Below are positions 30,840-44,649 of a stretch of 64,000 nt of DNA, piece after piece (position 1 is the first letter of the stretch; every line of letters starts with the position of its first letter). The stretch covers positions 21,726,294 to 21,790,293 of the forward strand of contig NC_012877.2 in assembly GCF_000003195.3 (NCBI RefSeq). Direction: 5' to 3'. A program made the translations under genes and the position numbers. The notes under the pieces were generated by a model. The model saw nothing but the letters and a program-made list of their open reading frames with translations, was not told the origin of the DNA and made no database searches. This DNA is from Sorghum bicolor. Lineage: Eukaryota > Streptophyta > Magnoliopsida > Poales > Poaceae.

Positions 30840-33800
30840 TGTAACAGAACCGCCCAATTTACAAGAGATCAACTACGAAAAACTCCCGCCAAAGCAGTTG
30901 CTTTACCGTAATCGAACTCTCGAAAACCCGGCAGTCCGTGAAATCACGAGGGATTTCAAACCAACCAACATACCAGCCAAGATCGTAGTGATTCAACATA
31001 ACAAGTCACATGTTACATCCATTTCACAAATAGTTTGACATACATCTGAGTTCAATATAGTTATTACAACTTAAGTTGAAAAGTAGCGGAAGCAAAGTAA
31101 TTTGAAACTAATATTGCCCTCATTCCAAATACATGCCAGTATCCAGGTCAATTCCAACAAAAGCATTATAGATAAGGTAACTAAGAAGGATCATGCCCAT
31201 GATCTTACTCCTCTAATATGGTAGGAGTCATCCAACTCTTGCAGTAGCCATGATACATCACAACCTGCAACAAGTGGGAATAAACCCTGAGTACGAGAAG
31301 GTACTCAGCTAGACTTACCTGTCATAAACCAGAAATAATATGACTCCAAGGAGTATGCAAGGCTTTATTGGTGGAGCTAGCTTGACAACACTTTTTGCAT
31401 AAAAAGCTTAAGTTGCAACTAAGTAACCTTTCAGGTATTTGGCTCAAGTTAATAATCATTAACCTGTCATCTAGATTAGCACCTGTACTAAAGCAATCAC
31501 TTGATTACGATACAATCACAGTACCCATATTTGATGTGGCATTATCAACATCATCATACCATAACCTTCCAAGTGTTCCATAAACATTACTACAATGATG
31601 AAGCTCAAGTCAAGTGCTCACTATCCAGGAGCGATGGCGATTCGAATCGATTTCTAACCAGCTGGCGAGTTTATTCCCCACACAAACCACACTCACTGAT
31701 CAAGTGAGCTACAGATCACCGTATTGCACTATCCAGGACCAATTCGCGGGTTCGACAGGCACCGCCCGTACCCGAGGACCGTTCCGGCGACCGAGGTATC
31801 CAAGGTATACCAAGGTTGCGCGCCGCGCCCTCGTCGTTCTCCTCAACCATCACCAATACAGCGCGTACATCGGGCCGATTCCCGGCCCGGATAGTGCTCA
31901 GGCTTCGCGGTCGGAACGACTTATCCTTCCAGCTAAGTGTGGGGCATGCGTTCAACATGACAAGAGGGCCGTCAACGATCGGTCCTTAATCGACACAGGC
32001 GGGGATAGATAGGCACCCAAGACTTCCATGTCTTGTTACTTCTCTATCATCGTCCCGCCCGGTCTCCAATTATTCATCCTCATCACTTGGTTATTTCCAT
32101 GATAGCATATATAGCCAAAGTTGTCAGGTATCCACCTATCTCGCTCAGGTGATAGGACATCACCTGGCTTCTACCGGTCTAAGCATGACTAAGCATTTAG
32201 ATTTGATCCTGAATCTACATAGGGTTATAGGTATATTTGCTGGACAAGGAATGATATATGCAGCAAGGGTTTCACCCAACTCCTATACTTAATGCAACAA
32301 TACATATATAACATATATTCTCAATTGCATTCAAAAGTAGTGGGAGACTTATAATGCTCCGGGGCTTGCCTGGGATCAACACTGAGTCAGTTCAGTTAGT
32401 TGCTCCATCTTGATGACATCTTAGGTCGCAACACTTGCTTAGTCGTTCCACCTTCGGGATGGGTCCACCCAACACCGTCTTCGAGTTTGTTCCCACACCA
32501 AGACCTTCACGTGATACATCTATCGCACCTAGATGAGATACAAGATGCAAGTGCATGAATATGCGGAATAGTGACACAACATGCATTACATAAAAGTATG
32601 CAAGACACATGCCTCTAAGTTATTTAACTAACATCACACAACCAAATATTTAGAAAACATATTAATCACAACACAAGTTTAACAAGTTTACAAGTGTATT
32701 ACTTAATCACCGCTAAAGACATGTATCATAGTTAGCACACAAAGTAAAGCAATCAAGCATTCATGTATTTCAACAATTTTGGACATACATGCAACAACTC
32801 AGTAAATAAATCATAACTGGAGTTACACAACTCCAAAAACTATGCAATAGGACATTCTGGAAAGAATATCAAATTATCTACAATTCATCTTTAATCATAT
32901 TAGCATGATTAACAAGTTAACCAAGTCAAACATGCATGACCATATAATCTGGTCCAGGTATTTCCAGAGAACAAGCATTTTATAGGATGAAATTCATACT
33001 ACTGTAACTCACAAACCACTTAGCCAAATGATATGAAACTTTACCACAATATATATTAGTTAATTATCTACATATTTTCTATATACAAGTTTCACAGCAA
33101 ACATAATTTATACCATGGTATTAATTGCATAAATAAAACTGCTCATGCTGCCAAACAGTAGAAGTACAATTACAAACAGAAAACTGATAGCCAATTCAAA
33201 GCAGCATAACTGGAGTTGTAGACCTCCAGCCAACATGATTATTATATTTTTGGAAAGCTTATAAAGTTACCTACAACTTTCTTATTATCATCTAAATATG
33301 AATCTAGAGTTAACAAGGTCAATTAATCCCATAAGGACATCTCTGTCTAAAACATAGACAGAATCTGTCATGCCACATTAAACAGCTCTAACTTGAGGTT
33401 CACATGTCCATAATTTATGGTTGTGTACTTTCTATAAAGCTTACGAAATTTTGAACAACTTTGTTATAAACATCTAGAGCTAAATCTACCACTAAACAAG
33501 GTCGTACATTACAAACAATGCAACCCTGTCTGGGTTTAGACAGAAACTGGAACAGTACTTTAAACCACTATAACTAAACATGTGCATAACCAAAAATTGT
33601 GCTATTTATATTTTTGGAAATCTTATGAAAAGTACTAAAACTTATATATTTTTATCCAGGCAAGATTCACAACTTAACTGAGCCAAACAATACAAACATG
33701 CAAACATGCAGATCCACTCAGAATAGGAGCAAAGCAACACATGATATTTGTTATTTTTATAACTCTTAATCTACCATTCCTAAATTCATGAAAGCATTAC

Positions 33801-35954
33801 CAGACATCAATTATCATATGGAAAGCATGTCACAATATTTCCACATTTCTTTGAGCCATACTACAGTAGTTATGAAAAAGACAAATCTAACAAGCTGTTA
33901 AAACCTAACTGCATAAATCTATTTTTACGACTAAAACTTCAAACTAAACCATGCCATATTATAGATCTACTGCATATAGAATTTCACAAGGATTCCAAAA
34001 AGTCCACATTTTCTATTTTACGACTTTTCTATGAATTACTATGCATTTCCAAATTTCATACAAGAAATCTGCAAAAACAAAAGATAAAGGAAAACGACTT
34101 TGCACCGGGAACCCTAAGTTTTCCACGAATCAACCGCAGTAAAAACGCACTATTCATTTGAGTCAGTGGTTCGCATCTGGAACCCTGAGTTGTTTCATAT
34201 TTCAACACAAGGTCCCTGGTCGCCCAGAAAATAGAGGACATGTTCCGGCGGAAGGAGGGCACATCGACGGCAGGGAAGTTGATGGGGAGCCTTAGGGGGA
34301 TCGTGCGCACTTGCTGGTCGCCTTGCCTTGCTCCATTGCGGCCCGAAGCGAGCCGGCCACATGCACAGGCGTCCTGGTGGCGGACATGCCGGCGGCGGCG
34401 GTCTTCTAGTGGTTCTTCGGCTCGGCTGAGGTGCGCTGGCCGGAGAGTCAGAAGAGGTCAAGGTGGTGGTGCATGTGGCTATGGCTATGGGGGCATGGGA
34501 GAGCGAGAACGGCTGCGGCCGGAGCTCGCTGGCGGCCATGGCGACTCTGCTGCACAAGAGCGACGAGAGAGAGTTAGAGAGGGGCGAGAGAGAGTGGGGA
34601 ACGACTGAGGGAGCGCAAGGCGAGCTCGACCCGCACTCAGCTCTCCCCATCGAGCAGCAGGCGATGGCAGAGAGGCGCAGCGCAGCTCGGTGCATGGAGG
34701 ACACGCACCAGACGCGCGTCGCCCACAGGCGCAATTCATCGAGCACGTGGCGGGCGACGAAGTAGGGAAGGTGGGACACCGGTTTGGGCCACTTCTGCTC
34801 CGAAGTAGACCTTGGGCCTAAAACGAAGTTTGCTCACCACGACGTGCACTACAACTTTGATTAAGACACCAAGATCATTAGACCAACAGATTAAGAGATA
34901 ATTAGATGCCAATTCACAAGTGTCAACGTATTGATGGTGATTAGAAAAACCAAGAATTGATGATCCAAACCATATCAAACTTGATGCAACTTTTTACATG
35001 ACCTTCTCCAAGTAATTGTCCACCACTTTTATTCTTGGACCAACTTTAGTTGCTTAACAAAAACACGAGAACGCGGCATGCCAACGGGTCGACGTCCGTT
35101 TAGTAATAAATTAATCTTTTGCTGTTTTGGGAGCTATTTTTGAACATCCAAACGAACTCCAAATTTGATAACACTTGATCCATTGGTTTTATCAAGAAGA
35201 GTACTCCAACTCATATTAAGGAATCTAATTGAGTTACTATACGAATTTGGATGCCAAAATGTCACAAAGAAACTAACTTGCTGTTGTCACTTTCCGGGAC
35301 TTAGAATTATTTCTCAGGGCTAAAAAGCAGCAGCTGATTCGAACTTGGAGCCTTTATTTGAACTATTTGCATGCTGATTTGGTTCTTGACCCTTGAATAA
35401 AGTTTCTTCTACACAAGCAAAACTACAACTTTCATTTAGGGTCAAACCTCATAACTGCAACAGACGTCAATATTTCACTTTGGTCAATGCAGTAACCCGA
35501 TAAAGCTCCAAATAGGATTTTAGGCCAATTGAAGCATTTTCTTGACATAAGCTCAACATGAACCCTTCATGACTTTTGTTGTATAATTCATCTAGAGTCC
35601 TATGAGCAAGTTTGGAGGGGTTGGTTCATGACCCATGATTCTATTTCCTTAATAGACCTATTCCAACAATGATATAACTTATCATTTCATGTGACTTCTT
35701 GATTCCAAACTTAACCAAACCTTTCCAGAGACCAACATAGATTGGGATGGATATAAGACACATGTAAAAGGTTCCATTAGCATCATCAAAGCATACCTTT
35801 TAAAAAGGCATATATGCAAGCAAGGTTGCATCCACCAAGCCCAAGTTAGGGTTTACTTTCATAGATTGACTTTGACCTCTTTATTACCATTGAACTTGTC
35901 ATGTTTGAACTCAAACCTAGTACTTAGCAAGTGACAAACACCTGGGGTGTTACA
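30840..35954 (-). repeat. LARD LTR1 (3' LTR, 5115 bp)
   Basis: Minus strand: starts TGTAACACCCCAGG at 35954 and ends GGTTCTGTTACA at 30840. It lacks about 13 bases near 34238 that LTR2 and LTR3 have. From about 34250 to 35954 it is nearly identical to LTR2, while 30840-34240 differs at many sites from both others. Confidence 0.93.
34537..34818 (-). promoter_or_regulatory. Promoter-like GC island in LARD LTR1 with short ORF
   Basis: Minus strand, in order: two TGGGCC-type motifs (34813-34818 and 34785-34790), a G-box CACGTG (34744-34749), a CT-rich tract (about 34605-34560), then GCCATGGCC with AUG at 34539-34537. The AUG opens an Ala/Pro/Arg-rich frame to 34195 (114 codons) with no recognisable domain. 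The island stands out from the AT-rich rest of the LTR. Confidence 0.45.
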
Positions 35955-35972
35955 GCCTTCCCCCCTTAAAAG
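35955..35972 (-). other. Polypurine tract of LARD internal 1
   Basis: Minus strand CTTTTAAGGGGGGAAGGC directly before the LTR start TGTAACACC. Confidence 0.85.
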
Positions 35973-38900
35973 AATATCGTCTCGAGATTCGGTGCAAAAG
36001 ACTTTCAATGGAAGAAAACAATGTCACGCATTTTCCAACATTAGCGATAGCAGTGTTCGACTTAGCTTAGAACATCAGAGAAGCTAACTTGATCCAAACA
36101 TTTTCTGATACTTGCCCTTCATAGTAAACCTTTATTTGGAGAATCTCCCTTTTTGTTTGACTTTAGTGAAGCATTGTTACTTTGGGAGGACTCCAAGACA
36201 AATTGTTCCATGTACTTTGTTCCTGGTGTATAAACTGTGGTTTAGAGCATAAGGAGCTACTTGTACCATTAGCTTCTTTAGTGAAACTAATGCAAGCCAT
36301 ACGAACTTCACACCACTTCACAAGCTTCTAAGGGTTGCACATTATAGTGATTCCAGGCTCATTCACAAGATTTGAAAAGCAGTCCTCTACCAAAATGGTT
36401 GGAGTGTAACTTTCCATGCATGCAGTTCTCTTTCTCTAATGACAACATTGTACTGACCACCCGATTAAGAGAACAGTGAATGTGATAGCTGACTCTGTTG
36501 GTTTCATGCCTTCCATGATCATTTACTTTAATGGGATTCTTGTATCCAAACAACAACAGTTATCTGGGTTGAATCAGATGTAACTTCTTGGGTAACACAA
36601 AGAAGGTAACCAAGTCATGTAAGAATTGGATAACCACTACTGACAAAGGATGATAGTGGGGTCCATAGGTCTCCAACTGTTGCAAGTGTTCAACCAACTA
36701 AAGAAATAGTTTACCACCAAGTAGGTTAAGCATGACCTTTCTTCATGATGCAGTTGCATAAGAGTTAGGTTGACTTGTACCATAGAAAAACCAATCCAAG
36801 GGAACTACTTTTGTTTTTGAGGTTTCCTTTTTAAGATCAGTCGGTAGCTCTGATATTGAAAATCTATTGACTGACACCTTTCAAAACATTTTTTTGATTT
36901 GCACTGGCACAAATGGGTAAGAATCTTATTTCAGCATATAAGCATTATCTATGCAGCAAGAGGTTGCCCACAATGTAATCCATGGCACCAAAACAAACAC
37001 CACTCACATTTCCATGAAATTTGGTAGAATTACAGATCCATGAGTCTTCTAACCTGTGACCAAAATTCATCTCAAAGAGGTACCATTTGTGTAGGCAGAA
37101 CAAATACATACTAAACTTGTTCGGTGCTAAAACGGCAGCACTCCTGATTGGCAAGACATCTCTCAACTCCACAGTTTAATTCACTATTTGATGAAATATA
37201 TCCTTTGCGGTTGTCAATCCATCATTGCCTTGCTTAAGATTAGCCTTGTGACTAGCAACCAATCAATTGGCTCTCAGCACTAAAGTTTCCAAAGCTCCAC
37301 ACTTAACCACAACAATTGCGGTTGACGCCTAACCATTAGTCACCCTCAAAGCCAGGAGATAAGGATTCATGATAAAGATGGTTGACTTTAGTCGTATCAC
37401 CACGATGCACATAAAGATCGAGACTTAGGAAAACTAGATCATAAGCACAATGGTGATGATCGATGCTTGTTCAACAGATAACTTGTCCAACATTAAGTGT
37501 CGTGTGTCCTTTGATTCGCCGTGGACGACCAATGTTGCTCATTAAATGACCATCATCATTGCAGGAATAGTTAAATAGTGTCACTTGTCTACCATCTCTT
37601 GTAGTCCGTTAATGTTTATGTCAGTGACCCATTATTCAAAGGTAATCCTTTCTGTAACTTCATGGGTAATTCTCCTACTTGCACATATAAGAATGTTCTG
37701 ATATGATCTAAAGAGATAATTGAGGACAAACTCATGATGAGATGACACATTGGTGTAGTTCTATAATAGAGCATGGCTAGCGGCAACGATACCAGTGCGT
37801 GCCGAGCAGCACAACCATGTGTCGGCCGCCACAAGGGGCTCTCGGTTTCGTCACGGCACCATAAATCATTAACCAAGGCACCATTACTGAACATACAACC
37901 TAAAGGAAATCTCTCATGGTAAAAATTGGGTTGCATAGCAGCGAGCACTTTGCAAAAGAGGGGCATCAAACTGAGATAGTCATGAGATTAGAAGTCCACA
38001 AGGAGGTGATTTAAAACATAGTACTAGAGAACATAGATCAAATGAGATTAAGACGGATAAACACCCAGAGACTCAAGAGAGTTGGAGATAAAACGATTGA
38101 GATTTGAAAGATTGAGTCAATACACAGATTAGGGGATGGATACACAACATTCAAGAGCTAACAACCATGCACAAACTCAAGCTCTTTATCATTGGAATCT
38201 ACTTGGAGATAACCATGAGATTAAAGTGACATGAGTGTTATTCTAAGATAAGGCTCTTCAACACTCGCATGCTTACTAAGGACAAAAAGGTAACAACTAC
38301 GACACTACCAAGTTAACAATAAATCCACTCATGCATCAAGGTTTTAAGCAAACATGTGAGAACATCAATCACACTATCTCCAACAATCATTACTAAGAAT
38401 AAAATTTGCAGATATCAAGCAATCATCTAAAGCAACACTAGTACACTTGAAAATATAAAACATGATGGTAAGGTGTTTTTATCTTTCACTTTCTTTTACT
38501 AGAAAGGTGTATGTCTCTTCTCTAGTTGTGAAAATAAAATTTTAACTTATGCTTAAAAGACTAGTCATCTTAGAGATGTGCATCATACTGACAAGGTGCA
38601 CAGATCAACCACAACACGGGCAAAACAAAGCTAATCACACCCTACCTTCAATTATAGCTATTCAAGCAACATGGAGCAAAGCATTGTATCTAACTGCACA
38701 CAAGCAAGGTGACACACATTGATTCACAAGTTATTTATTACTAGAACAAGGGTGAGAGAAGCATAGTTATACATAAGGCAACAATCATGATGATGCATGC
38801 TTCGTCCTATTCGTCCTCACAAAATAGCCAGCCTAAGGTGGCAATCACGTTTTATGTCGGTGGCATAACACGTACACTCTCGACATATAGCTAGTCGTAA

Positions 38901-39500
38901 TATTCAATTTACGCATTCGTGGTTAGTGTACCTGGAGAAAATTCATTTCAGCCCACCCACAGTATGAAACATGCAGTACAAGATTTAAAAGCTATGCGCT
39001 CCACACACGTGTATCCCCATACCCGTATGTGTAGTGCTACTATCCACATCATCGTCCTAGCGACGGCATCGCCTCTAAGGACGAAATCACCCATCATGCG
39101 GTACCTTATCATAGGCACATGTAAAATGTGCACATGATCCAGTACCAAAAGCACTTCCCTAGATCGGCGGTGTATCCGATCATGCTCTCACAGCTCACAC
39201 TTACCGAGGCGTAGAGGAAAAAGATCCATACATTACCGTTCAAATGAATGGCACTCATACTATTGCACGCCGTATGAGCAACGAAATAGAAATATGATGC
39301 AGAAACCCCCAAGTCAGTACTTAAATAAGCCACCTAAAGGTCCTTACTTGGGCATAAAGGAAATGACCACTGGCATACTTAGATAAAACCATTTCAGATT
39401 TGAACACACCTATATCTACAATAGCTATAAGCTATCAAAAACTAATTTTAGAAAACAAAATCTTTTGTTTTAAACACACATATGACAAATTTAATGTTGA

Positions 39501-39517
39501 ACCTTGCTTTGATACCA
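39501..39517 (-). other. Primer-binding site of LARD internal 1
   Basis: Minus strand TGGTATCAAAGCAAGGT, two bases after the LTR2 end; initiator-Met type. Confidence 0.85.
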
Positions 39518-39519
39518 GC

Positions 39520-42500
39520 TGTAACAGAACCGCCCAATTTACAAGAGATCAACTACGAAAAACTCCCGCCAAAGCAGTTGCTTTACCGTAATCGAACTCT
39601 CGAAAACCCGGTAGTCCGTGAAATCACGAGGGATTTCAAACCAACCAACATACCAGCCAAGATCGTAGTGATTCAACATAACAAGTCACATGTTACATCC
39701 ATTTCACAAATAGTTTGACATACATCTGAGTTCAATATAGTTATTACAACTTAAGTTGAAAAGTAGCGGAAGCAAAGTAATTTCAAACTAATATTGCCCT
39801 CATTCCAAATACATGCCAGTATCCAGGTCAATTCCAACAAAAGCAGTACAGATAAGGTAACTAAGAAGGATCATGCCCATGATCTTACTCCTCAAATATG
39901 GTAGGAGTCATCCAACTCTTGCAGTAGCCATGATACATCACAACCTGCAACAAGTGGGAGTAAACCCTGAGTATGAGAAGGTACTCAGCTAGACTTACCC
40001 GTCATAAACCAGAAATAATATGACTCCAAGGAGTATGCAAGGCTTTATTGGTGGAGCTAGCTTGACAACACTTTTTGCATAAAAAGCTTAAGTTGCAACT
40101 AAGTAACCTTTCAGGTATTTGGCTCAAGTTAATAATCATTAACCTGTCATCTAGATTAGCACCTGTACTAAAGCAATCACTTGATTACGATATAATCATA
40201 GTACCCATATTTGATGTGGCATTACCAACATCATCATACCATAACCATCCAAGTGTTCCATAAACATTACTACGATGACGAAGCTCAAGTCAAGTGCTCA
40301 CTATCCAGGAGCGATAGCGATTCGAATTGATTTCTAACCAGCTGGCGAGTTTATTCCCCACACAAACCACACTCATTGATCAAGTGAGCTATAGATCACC
40401 GTATTGCACTATCCAGGACCAATTTGCGGGTTCGACAGGCACCGCCCGTACCCGAGGACCGTTCCGGCGACCGAGGTATCCAAGGTATACCAAGGTTGCG
40501 CGCCGCGCCCTCGTCGTTCTCCTCAACCATCACCAATACAGCGCGTACATCGGGCCGATTCCCGGCCCGGATAGTGCTCAGGCTTCGCGGTCGGAATGAC
40601 TTATCCTTCCAGCTAAGTGTGGGGCATGCGTTCAACATGACAAGAGGGCCGTCAACGATCGGTCCTTAATCGACACAGGCGGGGATAGATAGGCACCCAA
40701 GACCTCCATGTCTTGTTACTTCTCTATCATCGTCCCACCCGGTCTCCAATTATTCATCCTCATCACTTGGTTATTTCCATGATAGCATATATAGCCAACC
40801 TTGTCAGGTATCCACCTATCTCGCTTAGGTGATAGGACATCACCTGGCTTCTACCGGTCTAAGGATGACTAAGCATTTAGATTCGATCCTGAATTTACAT
40901 AGGGTTATAGGTATATTTGCTGGACAAGGAGTGATATATGCAGCAAGGGTTTCACCCAACTCCTATACTTAATGCAACAATACATATATAACATATATTC
41001 TCAATTGCATTCAAAAGTAGTGGGAGACTTATAATGCTCCGGGGCTTGCCTGGGATCAACACTGAGACAGTTCAGTTAGTTGCTCCATCTTGATGACATC
41101 TTAGGTCGCAACACTTGCTTAGTCCTTCCACCTTCGGGATGGGTCCACCCAACACCGTCTTCGAGTTTGTTCCCACACCAAGACCTTCATGTGATACATC
41201 TATCACACCTAGATGAGATGCAAGATGCAAGTGCATGAATATGTGGAATAGTGACACAACATGCATTACATAAAAGTATGCAAGACACATGCCTCTAAGT
41301 TATTTAACTAACATCACACAACCAAATATTTAGAAAACATATTAATCACAACACAAGTTTAACAAGTTTACAAGTGTATTACTTAATCACCGCTCAAGAC
41401 ATGTATCATAGTTAGCACACAAAGTAAAGCAATCAAGCATTCATGTATTTCAGCAATTCTGGACATACATGCAACAACTCAGTAAATAAATCATAACTGG
41501 AGTTACACAACTCCAAAAACTATGCAATAGGACATTCTGGAAAGATTATCAAATTATCTACAATTCATCTTTAATCATATTAGCATGATTAACAAGTTAA
41601 CCAAGTCAAACATGCATGACCATATAATCTGGTCCAGGTATTTCCAGAGAACAAGCATTTTAAAGGATGAAATTCATACTACTGTAACTCACAAACCACT
41701 TAGCCAAATGATATGAAACTTTACCACAATATATATTAGTTAATTATCTACATATTTTCTATATACAAGTTTCACAGCAAACATAATTTATATCATGGTA
41801 TTAATTGCATAAATAAAACTGCTCATGCTGCCAAACAGTAGAAGTACAATTACAAACAGAAAACTGATAGGCAATTCAAAGCAGCATAACTGGAGTTGTA
41901 GACATCCAGCCAACATGATTATTATATTTTTCGAAAGCTTATAAAGTTACCTACAACTTTCTTATTATCATCTAAATATGAATCTAGAGTTAACAAGGTC
42001 AATTAATCCCATAAGGACATCTCTGTCTAAAACATAGACAGAATCTGTCATGCTAAATTAAACAGCTCTAACTTGAGGTTCACAAGTCCATAATTTATGG
42101 TTTTGTACTTTCTAGAAAGCTTATGAAATTGTGAACAACTTTGTTATAAACATCTAGAGCTAAATCTACCACTAAACAAGGTCGTACATTACAAACAATG
42201 CAACCCTGTCTGGGTTTAGACAGAAACTGGAACAGTACTTTAAACCACTATAACTAAACATGTGCATAACCAAAAATTGTGCTATTTATCTTTTTGGAAA
42301 GCTTATGAAAAGTACTACAACTTATATATTTTTATCCAGGCAAGATTCACAACTTAACTGAGCCAAACAATACAAACATGCAGATCCACTCAGAATAGGA
42401 GCAAAGCAACACATGACATTTGTTATTTCTATAACTCTTAATCTGCCATTCCTAAATTCATGAAACATTTACCAGACATCAATTATCATATGGAAAGCAT

Positions 42501-44631
42501 GTCACAATATTTCCATATTTCTTTGAGCCATACTACAGCAGTTATGAAAAAGACAAATCTAACAAGCAGTTAAAACCTAACTGCATAAATCTATTTTTAC
42601 GACTAAAACTTCAAACTAAACCATGCCATATTATAGATCTACTGCATATAGAATTTCACAAGGATTCCAAAAAGTCCACATTTTCTATTTTACGAGTTCT
42701 CTATGAATTACTATGCATTTTCAAAGTTTATACAAGAAATCTGCAAAAATAAAGGATAAAGGAAAACGACTTTGCACCGGGAACCCTGAGTTTTCCACGA
42801 ATCAACCGCAGTCCAAACGCACTGAGTCTGTGGTTCGCATGTGGAACCCTGAGTTGTTTCACATTTCAGCACGAGGTCCCTGGTCGCCCAGAAAACAGAG
42901 GACTCGCCGGAGCTTCCTGTTCCGGCGGAAGGAGGGCACATCGACGGTAGGGAAGTTGATGGGGAGCCTTAGGGGGATCGTGCGCACTTGCTGGTCGCCT
43001 TGCCTTGCTCCATTGCGGCCCGAAGCGAGCCGGCCACATGCACAGGCGTCCTGGTGGCGGACATGCCGGCGGCGGCGGTCTTCTAGTGGTTCTTCGGCTC
43101 GGCTGAGGTGCGCTGGCCGGAGAGTCAGAAGAGGTCAAGGTGGTGGTGCATGTGGCTATGGCTATGGGGGCATGGGAGAGCGAGAACGGCTGCGGCCGGA
43201 GCTCGCTGGCGGCCATGGCGACTCTGCTGCACAAGAGCGACGAGAGAGAGTTAGAGAGGGGCGAGAGAGAGTGGGGAACGACTGAGGGAGCGCAAGGCGA
43301 GCTCGACCCGCACTCAGCTCTCCCCATCGAGCAGCAGGCGATGGCAGAGAGGCGCAGCGCAGCTCGGTGCATGGAGGACACGCACCAGACGCGCGTCGCC
43401 CACAGGCGCAATTCATCGAGCACGTGGCGGGCGACGAAGTAGGGAAGGTGGGACACCGGTTTGGGCCACTTCTGCTCCGAAGTAGACCTTGGGCCTAAAA
43501 CGAAGTTTGCTCACCACGACGTGCACTACAACTTTGATTAAGACACCAAGATCATTAGACCAACAGATTAAGAGATAATTAGATGCCAATTCACAAGTGT
43601 CAACGTATTGATGGTGATTAGAAAAACCAAGAATTGATGATCCAAACCATATCAAACTTGATGCAACTTTTTACATGACCTTCTCCAAGTAATTGTCCAC
43701 CACTTTTATTCTTGGACCAACTTTAGTTGCTTAACAAAAACACGAGAACGCGGCATGCCAACGGGTCGACGTCCGTTTAGTAATAAATTAATCTTTTGCT
43801 GTTTTGGGAGCTATTTTTGAACATCCAAACGAACTCCAAATTTGATAACACTTGATCCATTGGTTTTATCAAGAAGAGTACTCCAACTCATATTAAGGAA
43901 TCTAATTGAGTTACTATACGAATTTGGATGCCAAAATGTCACAAAGAAACTAACTTGCTGTTGTCACTTTCCGGGACTTAGAATTATTTCTCAGGGCTAA
44001 AAAGCAGCAGCTGATTCGAACTTGGAGCCTTTATTTGAACTATTTGCATGCTGATTTGGTTCTTGACCCTTGAATAAAGTTTCTTCTACACAAGCAAAAC
44101 TACAACTTTCATTTAGGGTCAAACCTCATAACTGCAACAGACGTCAATATTTCACTTTGGTCAATGCAGTAACCCGATAAAGCTCCAAATAGGATTTTAG
44201 GCCAATTGAAGCATTTTCTTGACATAAGTTCAACATGAACCCTTCATGACTTTTGTTGTATAATTCATCTAGAGTCCTATGAGCAAGTTTGGAGGGGTTG
44301 GTTCATGACCCATGATTCTATTTCCTTAATAGACCTATTCCAACAATGATATAACTTATCATTTCATGTGACTTCTTGATTCCAAACTTAACCAAACCTT
44401 TCCAGAGACCAACATAGATTGGGATGGATATAAGACACATGTAAAAGGTTCCATTAGCATCATCAAAGCATACCTTTTAAAAAGGCATATATGCAAGCAA
44501 GGTTGCATCCACCAAGCCCAAGTTAGGGTTTACTTTCATAGATTGACTTTGACCTCTTTATTACCATTGAACTTGTCATGTTTGAACTCAAACCTAGTAC
44601 TTAGCAAGTGACAAACACCTGGGGTGTTACA
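39520..44631 (-). repeat. LARD LTR2 (central, hybrid, 5112 bp)
   Basis: Flanked by a PPT on its 5' side (44632) and a PBS on its 3' side (39517), so it serves both as 3' LTR of one unit and 5' LTR of the other. Bases 39520 to about 42915 share diagnostic variants with LTR3; bases from about 42978 to 44631 share them with LTR1. This is a recombinant LTR. Confidence 0.93.
43214..43495 (-). promoter_or_regulatory. Promoter-like GC island in LARD LTR2
   Basis: Same arrangement as in LTR1: two TGGGCC motifs, a G-box at 43421-43426, a CT-rich tract and AUG at 43216-43214. The frame reads to 42866 (116 codons). Confidence 0.45.
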
Positions 44632-44649
44632 GCCTTCCCCCCTTAAAAG
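44632..44649 (-). other. Polypurine tract of LARD internal 2
   Basis: Identical to the tract at 35955-35972. Confidence 0.85.

Larger units (their letters stand above)
35955..39519 (-). other. LARD internal domain 1 (3565 bp, noncoding)
   Basis: Bounded by a PPT at 35955-35972 (minus: CTTTTAAGGGGGGAAGGC) and a PBS at 39501-39517. There is no gag, PR, IN or RT motif. The longest AUG frame (37966-37616, minus) lacks any known domain. Nearly identical to internal 2 for its first 930 bases next to LTR1, then about 1-2% different. Confidence 0.88.

Noticed and set aside
30829..31038. Plus-strand ORF over the LARD left edge, with copies at about 39482-39718 and 48079-48396
   Set aside because: It crosses the insertion junction or PBS/LTR boundary, is antisense to the element, and repeats only because the LTR repeats.
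31614..32012. 132-codon plus-strand ORF in LARD LTR1 and the similar ORF in LTR3
   Set aside because: Antisense to the element, truncated in LTR2 by single changes, no recognisable domain.
34560..34605. GAGAGA-rich stretch as a microsatellite
   Set aside because: Too short and irregular for a true microsatellite; better described as a CT-rich leader-like tract on the minus strand.
37616..37966. 117-codon minus-strand ORF in LARD internal 1, also at 46294-46647 in internal 2
   Set aside because: Both copies are recent duplicates, so conservation is expected. It has no domain, unusual composition for a protein, and no related ORF nearby.
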